Shown here: positions 1 to 7,690 of the stretch, piece by piece
Layout: the number at the start of each line of letters is the position of its first letter
How positions within the stretch are numbered: the first letter of the stretch is position 1
From: CAVSWN01 sp046728115
Lineage (GTDB): Bacteria > Acidobacteriota > Vicinamibacteria > Vicinamibacterales > CAVVIG01
DNA: 10,837 bases
Direction: 5' to 3'
Assembly: GCA_046728115.1 (NCBI GenBank)
Contig: JBKPDW010000315.1
Span: forward strand, 1 to 10,837
Position numbers and translations under genes: made by a program
Notes under the pieces: generated by a model
Seen by the model: the letters and a program-made list of their open reading frames with translations, nothing else
The model's database searches: none
What the model was told of the DNA's origin: nothing

Positions 1-1308
1 CCTCCGGTGCACGCCTGGGCGACTCTGTATCTGTACAGGACCGAAAAGAATCTGGGTCGGGAAGATCGCAAGTTCCTGGAACAGGCGTTCCAGGGCCTGC
101 TGCTGAACTTCAACTGGTGGGTGAACCGGAAGGATCCGGCCGGACGCAATGTTTTTGCCGGAGGGTTCCTCGGGCTCGACAACATCGGGGTGTTCGATCG
201 AAGCGCGCCGCTTCCGACAGGCGGTTCGCTCGAGCAGGCGGACGGAACGGCGTGGATGGCGTTCTACTGCCAGTGCATGCTCGAGATGGCGTTGATTCTG
301 TGCGACTACGACCCGATGTACGAGGAAATCGCGTTCAAGTTCGGCCAGCATTTCATGTGGATTTCCTATGCCATGGACCGCATCGGCGAGAACCACGACG
401 AGATGTGGGACGAGGAGGACGGGTTCTTCTACGACGTCTTGCAAGTACCAGGCCGTGAGGCGACGCGACTGAAGGTGCGGTCGATGGTAGGACTGCTGCC
501 GCTGTGCGCGTCGACGGTATTCGAGGGCGATGCGCTCACACGATTTCCGAGATTTGGTGCAATGGTCGCCCTGTTCCGGAAGCGCCATCCGGAGCTGGTG
601 TCACACGTGGCACCTACCGACGAGGGGTTCACGGGATACAAGGGCCGGCGTCTCATGTCGACCCTCAGCAAGAAAAAACTGAAGCGAGTGCTCGCGTACC
701 TCCTCGACGAAGACGAATTTCTCGGACCGCACGGTATTCGCTCGCTCTCGCGATATCACCTCGAGCATCCGTTCCAGTTCTGGGTCGGCCATCAGGAGTA
801 CAAGGTGCAGTACTTGCCGGCCGAATCGAACACCGGGATGTTCGGCGGAAACTCGAACTGGCGTGGACCCGTCTGGATGCCGGTCAACACGCTCATCGTG
901 CGCGCGCTGCTGAATCTGTACGGCTTCTACGGCGACGACTTCAAGGTCGAATGTCCCACACGGTCTGGCCGGTTGATGACGCTCTTCGACGTGGCACAGG
1001 AGATCTCCCGCCGTCTCGCTGCCACGTTCCTGCGCGACGCCAGCGGGCGGCGACCGGTATACGGAGGAACAGCCAAGTTCCAGCAGGATCCGCACTGGCG
1101 CGACCTGATCCTGTTCTACGAGTATTTCCACGGCGACAACGGGGCTGGTCTCGGAGCCAGCCACCAGACGGGATGGACCGGTCTCATCGCCGTGCTCCTC
1201 GACGTCTTCGGCCGTTTCGATGCCAAGGCGCTGCTGGAAACCGAGCGGGGCCGACTACAGGCTCGCATGGTGACCGAGCAGGTGACGGGACAGCGGATAG
1301 AGACGTGA
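1..1308 (+). CDS. GH63/MGH1-like glucosidase, C-terminal part (5' truncated)
   Basis: The reading frame is open from base 1 and stops at TGA 1306-1308, leaving about 435 residues. The real start lies left of the window, and family members of this type are usually about twice as long. The product resembles the (alpha/alpha)6-barrel of GH63 / mannosylglycerate-hydrolase-like (MGH1) glycosidases. Visible hallmarks are the NWRGPVW block (856-888), the C-terminal GASHQTGWTGL block (about 1156-1188), and aromatic/acidic clusters such as DEMWDEEDGFFYD. By analogy with the family, the Asp in QADGTAW (codon 241-243) and the Glu in FYEYF (codon 1120-1122) are candidates for general acid and base; this assignment is inferred. 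The family hydrolyses alpha-glucosidic or glucosylglycerate-type bonds, and the exact substrate is unknown. No signal peptide can be judged. The gene converges on the PD40 gene, so it probably belongs to a different transcription unit. Confidence 0.85.
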   Translation, partial: PPVHAWATLYLYRTEKNLGREDRKFLEQAFQGLLLNFNWWVNRKDPAGRNVFAGGFLGLDNIGVFDRSAPLPTGGSLEQADGTAWMAFYCQCMLEMALILCDYDPMYEEIAFKFGQHFMWISYAMDRIGENHDEMWDEEDGFFYDVLQVPGREATRLKVRSMVGLLPLCASTVFEGDALTRFPRFGAMVALFRKRHPELVSHVAPTDEGFTGYKGRRLMSTLSKKKLKRVLAYLLDEDEFLGPHGIRSLSRYHLEHPFQFWVGHQEYKVQYLPAESNTGMFGGNSNWRGPVWMPVNTLIVRALLNLYGFYGDDFKVECPTRSGRLMTLFDVAQEISRRLAATFLRDASGRRPVYGGTAKFQQDPHWRDLILFYEYFHGDNGAGLGASHQTGWTGLIAVLLDVFGRFDAKALLETERGRLQARMVTEQVTGQRIET

Positions 1309-1388
1309 ACGTGCGGCACCGCGGCAAACTTGGGCCGCTGGAGCCGCCAGGCACGCGAGGGGAGACGAGACCTCGGCGTTGATCGGAA

Positions 1389-3221
1389 TCACCGCTCCTG
1401 TGAGGGTTGGCGTCGCCCCACGGGCTGCCATGCGGGCGTGCCGTCTTCCCACTGGTTGTCGGTGATCTGCTGTACGTGCGTCCCGTCGTAGCGCATCACG
1501 AACAGCTCGCCGTACGGCTGCGGCGCGTCCGTGTAAATCATCTCGTCCTTGAACCCCAGCCGCGTCGACGCGAAGACGATGTGCTCGCCGTCCGGCGACC
1601 AGGCCTGGTGCGCGTCGTTGCCGCGCGCGTTGGTGAGCCGCTTCACGCCGGTTCCATCGGGCTTGATCGTGTAGATCTCGTAATTCCCCTCGGACAGCCG
1701 CGAGAACATGATCAGATCGCCGCGCGGCGACCACAGCGGAAAGTTGTCGTAACCCTCGTTGAGCATCGTCGACGTCTTCGCCTCGATGTTCATGATGCGC
1801 AAGCCGTTCCCTTCCGGACCGAACGACCGATAGACGAAGCGCGTGCCATCGGGCGACATCGACGGAAACGCGTTGTTGTTCGGCCCGTTCGTCAGCTCGC
1901 GGTACCCTGAACCGTCCGGGTTGATCATGGCGATCTGCGCGCCTCCCTCGACACGATCCTCTGGCTTGAGGAACAGGCCGTGGAAGCCGTTGAAGAACGC
2001 GTTGAAGACGCCGACGCTGAAGATGATCGCATCGCCGCGCGGCGACCATTGCGGGCCGAGGACATTGCGCGTCTTGTCCTGGTAGATCAGCTCGGCCTTG
2101 TCGCCGCCAGCCGGCGCGATCTGGATTCCGCCGCCAAGAGCGTTCGGGCCGGCGCCGCCGATCGTCACGAACCGATCGCCCGACGGGCTGAACGACGGCA
2201 GCCCTCCCGTCAGCGTCAGCTCGTAGTTCGGATTCTTGCTGAACGTCTTCATCCACGGCTGTCGCGTGAACGCCACACGCTTGTGAAAGACCACGCGTGT
2301 GCCGTCGGGCGACCACGCGGCCGCCCGAATCTGACTCTTGGGGCCGCGCGTGCCGTTCGTGTAGTAGATGCCCTGATCGTTTCCGTCCTTTCGCAGGAAG
2401 CCGAGCACTCCGCCGGGCAGCACCGACGGATTGAACTTGACGCCTGGCCCGGTCGGCAGATCCTCCGTCGCGCCCGTGGCGATGTCGATCGACACGAGGC
2501 GCGTGTCTTCGGGATGTTCGGGAACGGGACGGCGGTTGTCGAGCGTCTGCTCCGCCGTCATACAGTACGCGAGTACGCGCCGGCTGTCGGCAAACCACTT
2601 CGGGCTGCCGCAAAAGTTCCCGTGCTCGGTGATGCGCTTGAGCCCCGTGCCGTCAGGATGCACGACGTAGACGTCGACGAGGTGGAGATGCTCCCAGCGT
2701 CCGTGTGCGAACGGCAGGTTGCTGAGGCGATCGGAGGCGAAGGCGATCCATTTGCCGTCGGGCGACCATGCCGGCCGGAAGTCGCCGCCCGATCCCGACG
2801 TCAGCGCTTTCGTGCGCCGCGTCTGCAGATCCATCGTCCACAGGTCGGCCGTGCCGTCGGCGCGCGTCGTCACGAACACGAGCTGCCTGCCGTCGGGCGA
2901 GAACGCCGCCTGATCGTCGTACGCCGGGTTGTCGGTCAGCTGCTCGAGGCCGCTGCCGTCCGCCTTCACGCGGTAGAGATCGGCGGAGCCGTTCCGCTCG
3001 GAGGTGAACACAATCGACGAGCCGTCGGGCGACCACACAGGGTCGTAATCGATGTCTTGCGCGGCGAGGAGCGCGCGCTCGCCGCTGCCGTCCGCGGCGG
3101 CGATGAACAGGCCGATCTGTCCTGGTTGTGGAAAGACACGAGTGAACACGATCCTGTTCGGCTCGGACAGACCGGCCAGAGACACAACCATGGCGGAGGC
3201 GAGGAGAAGGCCTGTGCGCAT
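1389..3221 (-). CDS. Exported TolB/PD40-type beta-propeller protein (about 12 blades)
   Basis: This 610-residue protein starts with an apparent signal peptide (MRTGLLLASAMVVSLAG), which suggests a periplasmic or surface location. The rest is built from WD40-like PD40 blades. Nine SP(D/R/S)G turns are visible near residues 64, 108, 153, 304, 345, 393, 456, 499 and 542. Degenerate ones lie near 209 (WFADS), 266 and 597 (AWQP), giving about twelve blades, consistent with two six-bladed propellers. Many blades end in the DGxxxxxLT strand-turn seen in TolB and DPP-IV-type propellers. No alpha/beta-hydrolase domain follows, so it is not a complete S9 peptidase, and a binding or scaffold role is more likely. 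It lies 36 bp downstream of the PQQ-propeller gene on the same strand, probably in one operon. The start ATG at 3221 has only a weak purine-rich stretch upstream. The substrate or partner is unknown. Confidence 0.85.
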   Translation of the reverse strand: MRTGLLLASAMVVSLAGLSEPNRIVFTRVFPQPGQIGLFIAAADGSGERALLAAQDIDYDPVWSPDGSSIVFTSERNGSADLYRVKADGSGLEQLTDNPAYDDQAAFSPDGRQLVFVTTRADGTADLWTMDLQTRRTKALTSGSGGDFRPAWSPDGKWIAFASDRLSNLPFAHGRWEHLHLVDVYVVHPDGTGLKRITEHGNFCGSPKWFADSRRVLAYCMTAEQTLDNRRPVPEHPEDTRLVSIDIATGATEDLPTGPGVKFNPSVLPGGVLGFLRKDGNDQGIYYTNGTRGPKSQIRAAAWSPDGTRVVFHKRVAFTRQPWMKTFSKNPNYELTLTGGLPSFSPSGDRFVTIGGAGPNALGGGIQIAPAGGDKAELIYQDKTRNVLGPQWSPRGDAIIFSVGVFNAFFNGFHGLFLKPEDRVEGGAQIAMINPDGSGYRELTNGPNNNAFPSMSPDGTRFVYRSFGPEGNGLRIMNIEAKTSTMLNEGYDNFPLWSPRGDLIMFSRLSEGNYEIYTIKPDGTGVKRLTNARGNDAHQAWSPDGEHIVFASTRLGFKDEMIYTDAPQPYGELFVMRYDGTHVQQITDNQWEDGTPAWQPVGRRQPSQER

Positions 3222-3244
3222 GCGCGGATTCTACTCTTCGTCGA

Positions 3245-3256
3245 GGAGGGCCCTCC
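3245..3256. repeat. 12-bp perfect palindrome in the operon gap
   Basis: GGAGGGCCCTCC sits directly after the stop codon of the PQQ-propeller gene (TAG, complement of 3258-3260) and before the PD40 gene. It has no T-tract, so it is not a convincing terminator. It could be an mRNA-processing hairpin or chance in GC-rich DNA. Confidence 0.4.
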
Positions 3257-3257
3257 A

Positions 3258-5018
3258 CTACCTGGGCAGAGCAAAGACGAACATCGCATTGGCGTTCTGC
3301 GCGATCTTGCTCTCCGGCGTCAAGTCAGCCGGAACGGTCGTGACCCATTGGCCGCCGCCGGTGCCAGCGGGCACGGCGATGTACTGTTTGCCTCCAACGG
3401 CGTATGTGATTGGGAATCCCTGGACCGATGTCGGCAGTCGCGTCTGAAACAGAACCTGCCCGCTGGTCGCATCGTAGCCCCGCAGATACCGATCGAAATC
3501 GCCGACGATGACGAGGCCGCCGCCCGTCGTCAGCGCCGACGTGCTCGGCGGTGTTCGCGTACGGTGCCGCCACAGGATTGCGCCGGTCTGCGCGTGCATT
3601 GCGAGAAGCTCGCCGATCCCGTCGCGGCTTTCGGGGTGCATCAGGTTCGTTCGCCGGACGGCGCCCGCCCCGCCGCCGCCTTCGACGCGTTTGATGTCGC
3701 TGCCGAACGTTCCTTTCTCACAGCTCAGAAGCAGAGGGATGTAGAACGCCTGCGTGTCGGGGTGATACGCCATCGCGCGAAGGCTCTTGAAGCCGCTCGA
3801 ACTGGGACAGAACTCGAGCTCGACGTTCGCCTGCGGAATCTTGTTCGCGCGATAGGTCACCTTTCCGGTCTTGACGTCGACGTCGACGATGTTCTGGTAA
3901 CGGAGATCGTGCGCGGAGACGAATTTGCCGGTTTTCCGATCCAGCTCCCATAGGATGCCGAGCTTGCCCATGGAAAACACCGATTGCCGTCCGCCAAAGT
4001 CGATCAGGATGCGTTCGAACGTTTCGTCGAGATCGTGCGTCTCGCCAGGAATGTGCTGGTAGAACCAGACGATCCTCCCCGTGGCGGGGTCGATCGCCAG
4101 CGTGCAGTTCGTGTAGAGCGCGTCGCCGTCGGTGCCGCGCGCGAACCGCGCCCACGGCTTCGCCTGCGCGGTGCCCCAGTAAATCAGGTTCGTGGCCGGA
4201 TCGTAGCTGCCTGGAATCCATGCGTCCGCGCCGGCGCGAAACATAAGTGGCAGTTCGCCCCATGAATCGCCGCCCGGCTCGCCCGGCCGTGCAATCGTCG
4301 ACGTGCGCCAGAGTTCCTTGCCGGTCTGCGCATCGTGTGCCGAGATGAAACAGACGTCGTTCTTGTACCGCTGGCAGCCTGTAATGCCGGCGACGATCAT
4401 CCCTTTGACAATGATCGGCCCGCTCGAATAGGAGTATCCGAGCTTCGGGTCGGCCACCTGATGGTCCCATGCGACGGTGCCGGTTCGAGCGTCGAGGGCG
4501 ATGAGCCGCGCGTCTGCGGTCGCGGTGTACACCTTGTCGCTGTAAATGGCGAGCGTGCGCATCACCGACGTGCGCATCGGATCGCCGCCCGCAGCTTTCG
4601 GACTGAACTCCCAGAGCAGATCTCCCGTGGCCGCATCCAGGGTCTGCACGCCGCCGCCTGGGCTCGGCACGTACATCATGCCGTTGGCGACGAGCGGGTT
4701 CGGCTGACTCAAGCCTGGTTTGAGTCCCCACGACCATGCGAGCTGCAGTTGCTGCACGTTGCGCGTATCGATCTCCTTGAGCGGGCTATACCCCCACCCG
4801 TCGAGTGTTCGGCGCCAGTTCGGCCAGTCGGCCGGATCGGGATTCAGGAGCGCCGCGTCGGCAACGGCTTTGAAGTCTCTCGGCTCGTAGCGCGGCCCGT
4901 TGAGGGCCGGCGCTCGCGGGCCCGCAAGGCCCGCCCTACGGCCGGTCTTCGCACTCGTGACAAACGCAGCGAGAAGAATCAGAATGGCGCCGACGAACAT
5001 GCGCGCGCGACTCTTCAT
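3258..5018 (-). CDS. Exported PQQ-binding-like beta-propeller protein, non-canonical quinoprotein
   Basis: The start at 5018 is chosen because AAGGAG lies 7 nt upstream; it gives 586 residues. A signal peptide (MKSRARMFVGAILILLAAFV, cleavage near TSA at 21-23) directs export. From residue 65 the sequence follows the PQQ-dependent alcohol dehydrogenase propeller: DWPNWRRTLDGWGYSPL, then repeated LDAxTGxxxW blade ends near residues 127, 175, 229, 309, 360, 382, 475 and 515. The usual WDYD active-site block is replaced by THDLDETFE (327-335), and the usual GNPxP metal-ligand loop by GTAQAKPW (282-289). Cys215 and Cys223 could form a disulphide. It therefore belongs to a divergent quinoprotein subfamily, often labelled alcohol dehydrogenase or PQQ-like repeat protein, with unproven activity. 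No haem motif is present, so an external cytochrome would be needed. It is first in an operon with the PD40 gene and divergent from the quinohemoprotein gene. Confidence 0.87.
   Translation of the reverse strand: MKSRARMFVGAILILLAAFVTSAKTGRRAGLAGPRAPALNGPRYEPRDFKAVADAALLNPDPADWPNWRRTLDGWGYSPLKEIDTRNVQQLQLAWSWGLKPGLSQPNPLVANGMMYVPSPGGGVQTLDAATGDLLWEFSPKAAGGDPMRTSVMRTLAIYSDKVYTATADARLIALDARTGTVAWDHQVADPKLGYSYSSGPIIVKGMIVAGITGCQRYKNDVCFISAHDAQTGKELWRTSTIARPGEPGGDSWGELPLMFRAGADAWIPGSYDPATNLIYWGTAQAKPWARFARGTDGDALYTNCTLAIDPATGRIVWFYQHIPGETHDLDETFERILIDFGGRQSVFSMGKLGILWELDRKTGKFVSAHDLRYQNIVDVDVKTGKVTYRANKIPQANVELEFCPSSSGFKSLRAMAYHPDTQAFYIPLLLSCEKGTFGSDIKRVEGGGGAGAVRRTNLMHPESRDGIGELLAMHAQTGAILWRHRTRTPPSTSALTTGGGLVIVGDFDRYLRGYDATSGQVLFQTRLPTSVQGFPITYAVGGKQYIAVPAGTGGGQWVTTVPADLTPESKIAQNANAMFVFALPR
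4894..4945. repeat. REP-like palindromic GC element inside coding sequence
   Basis: The stretch contains a perfect 7-bp stem (GCGGGCC at 4916-4922 and GGCCCGC at 4928-4934, 5-nt loop) and a second 5-bp stem (GGCCC 4894-4898 with GGGCC 4904-4908) next to a GCCGGC palindrome. On the minus strand it reads CGTAGGGCGGGCC, a style of short interspersed palindrome I associate with Acidobacteriota genomes. It is translated in frame as roughly residues 26-42 of the PQQ-propeller protein, between the signal peptide and the first conserved region. Copy number elsewhere in the genome cannot be seen from here. Confidence 0.5.
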
Positions 5019-7578
5019 GAGAGTTCTCCTTGCAACGGCTGGCGCCATTCTAATCTGGGGCACATTCGCGGCGGCCGTTCAATCGGAGTCGTGGGTCTTC
5101 GATCGCCTTGATCGCCTTGGCGATCATCCGACCACCATCGTCGGCCACCCGCGCGTCATCGAGACACCGGTCGGTAAGGCCATCGAATTCGACGGTGTGG
5201 ATGATGCGCTCTTCGTCGATGTGCATCCGCTCGCCGGCGCCGAGACGTTCACCTGGGAAGCGATCTTCCGTCCAGACGGGGGAGCCGCCGAGCAGCGGTG
5301 GTTCCACCTGCAGGAGGACGGAACCGACGACCGCATGCTCTTTGAGATTCGTGTCGTCAACGGTCAATGGTGTCTGGACAGCTACGTCCACAGTCCAAAG
5401 GCGGACAAGGCGCTGATGGATCGCCAGCGCCTGCATGCACTCGGCGCGTGGTATCACGTCGCGGCCCTCTATGACCGCCGCGAGTTCAGGAAAAACCTCA
5501 ATTGGGTCCAGGAAGGCGCAGCCGAAATCCGCTTCACACCACAGCTGCCAGGTCGCTCGTCGGTTGGCGTCCGCTTCAATCGTGTCAACTACTTCAAGGG
5601 CGCGATTCACGCCGCGCGGTTCACACGCCGGGCGCTGACACCAGCCGAATTCCTGGCATTGGGCCAAGCGGCGCCGAGCAATCCGGGCGTTCAGGCGTTC
5701 GCGAGCCGCTGCGCGTCGTGCCATGGCACCGATGGTAACGGCGGCGAGCTGGGTCCGGCCATCACCACGCGCGTACCATCGAGGACCGACGAGGAGTTGC
5801 AGGCCGTCGTCCGTCAAGGAGTGATCGCGGCGGGCATGCCGGCGTTTCCCTCCCTGAGCGACGCGGAAATCAGCGATTTGATCCGCTATCTGCGCGGCCT
5901 GAGACCGCGGACAGGCTCGGGTCCGACCCGCACCAGGATTTCGCTGGTCGGCGGCGGCACCATCGAAGGCCTTGTGCTCAATCAAGGCTCGGTCGATCTG
6001 CAGTTGCTCGGCGACGATCGGAAGCTGCATCTGCTCCGCAAGAATGGAGCTGCGTATCGCCGCGTGACGTCGCAAGCCGATTGGCCCACTTACAACGGAC
6101 AGTCGAGCGGAAGCAGATACAGTCCGCTGACACAGATCACGACGAATAACGTCGCACGACTCGTGCCCAGGTGGATTTTCAGCCTGGCCAACACTTCTCG
6201 GCTGCAAGTGACGCCGGTTGTCGTGGACGGCGTGATGTACGTCACGAGCGCCAACGAATGCTACGCGCTCGACGCCGGCACTGGCCGCGAGATCTGGCAC
6301 TATCGTCGCCCGCGGACGAAGGATCTGATCGGCAACGCCGCCGGGGGGATCAACCGGGGCGTCGGGGTCGCCGGCGATCGAGCGTTCATGGTCACCGATC
6401 ACGCGCACATCATCGCGCTGGATCGCTTCACCGGCCGCCTCTTGTGGGAAACCGAGATGGCCGACTGGCGTCAGAACTACAACGCGACCGGCGCGCCGCT
6501 GCCTGTCGGCAACCTGGTCATCGCCGGCACGTCGGGAGGCGATGAAGGCGTGCGCGGCTTCGTCGCGGCTTTCGACCAGGCAACCGGCAAGGAAGTCTGG
6601 CGCTTCTGGACGGCGCCGCGTCCGGGCGAGCCGATCTCCGAGACATGGAAGGGAAAAGGCATCGAGCATCCCGGCGCGACGACGTGGTTGACGGGAACCT
6701 ACGATCCAGAACTGGACACTGTCTACTGGCCGACCGGCAATCCGTCTCCGGATCTGATTGGCGACGATCGCACCGGCGACAATCTCTATTCCGATTCGGT
6801 CGTGGCGCTCGACGCGAAAACGGGCGCGCTGAAATGGCACTTCCAGTTCACGCCGCATGACGTGTGGGACTACGACGCGCAGGAAACGCCGGCATTGATT
6901 GACGCCGTGTGGCGCGGCGCGCAGCGCAATCTCCTGGTTCAGGTCAATCGGAACGGGTTCATGTACGTCCTCGATCGCACGAACGGAAAATTTCTGTTCG
7001 GGAAGCAGTACGCCAGGAATGTGACGTGGGCGAGCGGCCTCACCTCTGAAGGGCGGCCGATTGTCGTGCCCGACATGGAGCCGACGCTCGAGGGCAAACG
7101 CATCTGCCCGTCGCTCGAGGGGGCGTCGAACTGGTACTCGACGTCGTTCAATCCGGCGACAGGGCTGTACTACGTGCAGACGAACGACAAGTGCGGCATC
7201 TTCACACGCACGCCGATGGAATGGGCGGCTGGCAAGGGTTTCATGGGCGGATCGTTCAAACAGGCGCCGGACGAACCGGCGCAGCGGATCCTGCGCGCGA
7301 TCGATATTCAGACCGGGACAATCGTCTGGGAACTGCCCCAAACGGGCGCGGTCGACTCGTGGGGCGGTGTGCTGAGCACCGCCGGCGGTGTGGTCATCTT
7401 CGGCGAAGACAGCGGCGCGCTCATGGCGGCGGACGCCAGAGACGGAAGGACGTTGTGGAGTTTTCAAACGAACCAGCTGTGGAAGGCGTCGCCGATGACG
7501 TATCTGTTCGATAACACGCAGTACATCGCCGTCGCCTCAGGTCCGAACATCATTGCGTTCGCGTTGACCGAATACTGA
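4999..7578 (+). CDS. Exported quinohemoprotein dehydrogenase: LamG-like / cytochrome c / PQQ propeller fusion
   Basis: With ATG 4999 the product has 859 residues; in-frame ATGs at 4984 and 5017 are alternatives, and none has a good ribosome binding site. A signal peptide (about 1-27) is followed by a LamG/concanavalin-like domain (about 30-215: AIEFDGVDDAL, FTWEAIF, WYHVAALYD, FKGAIHAARF). Next comes a class I cytochrome c (about 230-302) with haem motif CASCH 238-242 and probable axial Met280 in AGMPAF, then a small beta-rich linker (311-357). The PQQ dehydrogenase propeller runs from about 361 to 859. The propeller carries GGDEGVRG (513-520), TGNPSPD (579-585, Asn metal ligand) and HDVWDYD (620-626). 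In this family the first Asp of DYD is the catalytic base, and the second Asp is associated with lanthanide use. It probably oxidises an alcohol, aldehyde or sugar in the periplasm and passes electrons to its own haem; the LamG part may bind carbohydrate. There is no adjacent Cys-Cys pair. Confidence 0.9.
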   Translation: MRARLFMRVLLATAGAILIWGTFAAAVQSESWVFDRLDRLGDHPTTIVGHPRVIETPVGKAIEFDGVDDALFVDVHPLAGAETFTWEAIFRPDGGAAEQRWFHLQEDGTDDRMLFEIRVVNGQWCLDSYVHSPKADKALMDRQRLHALGAWYHVAALYDRREFRKNLNWVQEGAAEIRFTPQLPGRSSVGVRFNRVNYFKGAIHAARFTRRALTPAEFLALGQAAPSNPGVQAFASRCASCHGTDGNGGELGPAITTRVPSRTDEELQAVVRQGVIAAGMPAFPSLSDAEISDLIRYLRGLRPRTGSGPTRTRISLVGGGTIEGLVLNQGSVDLQLLGDDRKLHLLRKNGAAYRRVTSQADWPTYNGQSSGSRYSPLTQITTNNVARLVPRWIFSLANTSRLQVTPVVVDGVMYVTSANECYALDAGTGREIWHYRRPRTKDLIGNAAGGINRGVGVAGDRAFMVTDHAHIIALDRFTGRLLWETEMADWRQNYNATGAPLPVGNLVIAGTSGGDEGVRGFVAAFDQATGKEVWRFWTAPRPGEPISETWKGKGIEHPGATTWLTGTYDPELDTVYWPTGNPSPDLIGDDRTGDNLYSDSVVALDAKTGALKWHFQFTPHDVWDYDAQETPALIDAVWRGAQRNLLVQVNRNGFMYVLDRTNGKFLFGKQYARNVTWASGLTSEGRPIVVPDMEPTLEGKRICPSLEGASNWYSTSFNPATGLYYVQTNDKCGIFTRTPMEWAAGKGFMGGSFKQAPDEPAQRILRAIDIQTGTIVWELPQTGAVDSWGGVLSTAGGVVIFGEDSGALMAADARDGRTLWSFQTNQLWKASPMTYLFDNTQYIAVASGPNIIAFALTEY
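5016..5019. other. CATG carrying divergent start codons on both strands
   Basis: The minus-strand gene starts with ATG read from 5018 down to 5016, and an in-frame ATG of the plus-strand gene occupies 5017-5019, so the two share two bases. A second CATG at 4998-5001 likewise gives an in-frame ATG to each gene (Met7 on the minus strand, the preferred plus-strand start at 4999). There is no intergenic spacer, so each gene's promoter must lie in the other's coding region. Confidence 0.75.
5026..5031 (-). promoter_or_regulatory. Ribosome binding site of the PQQ-propeller gene
   Basis: The minus strand reads AAGGAG with a 7-nt spacer to ATG 5018. This near-perfect Shine-Dalgarno decides the start against the longer in-frame start at 5063, which would add 15 residues before the signal peptide. 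It lies inside the coding sequence of the divergent quinohemoprotein gene. Confidence 0.8.
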
Positions 7579-7690
7579 CGCGGACCATCGCACGTCAGGC
7601 TCTCGAGATTTGCGGCGCCGAGCGCGCCCATGTTTCTCGCGAGATCGTTTTGTCCGGTTGGTGTTCGTGGGCGGCATACTACAACTGTGC

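Noticed and set aside
1321..1338. GCGGC / GCCGC stem between the convergent glucosidase and PD40 genes as a terminator
   Set aside because: The stem is only 5 bp with an 8-nt loop and has no T-tract in either direction.
1255..2613. Minus-strand open frame in another register over the PD40 gene
   Set aside because: It is Arg-rich shadow translation. The overlapping frame has nine SPDG-type blade motifs and a signal peptide.
1389..3221. PD40 protein as an S9 prolyl oligopeptidase
   Set aside because: There is no C-terminal alpha/beta-hydrolase domain or GxSxGG serine motif; the chain ends right after the last blade.
1980..3953. Long plus-strand open frame (657 codons) across the PD40 and PQQ genes
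   Set aside because: It spans two convincing minus-strand genes and their junction, has low-complexity Arg-rich translation, and no recognisable motif.
5050..7467. Long open frame (805 codons) on the minus strand, antisense to the quinohemoprotein gene
   Set aside because: Its translation is Arg/Ala/Val-rich with no domain, signal or repeat logic, while the plus strand has clear cytochrome and PQQ motifs throughout. Such frames arise from GC-rich third positions.
7601..7644. Palindromes TCTCGAGA (7601-7608) and TCTCGCGAGA (7635-7644) after the quinohemoprotein stop
   Set aside because: They are short, self-complementary GC-rich words without a supporting terminator tract or repeated arrangement. 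They could be chance; noted only for comparison with relatives.
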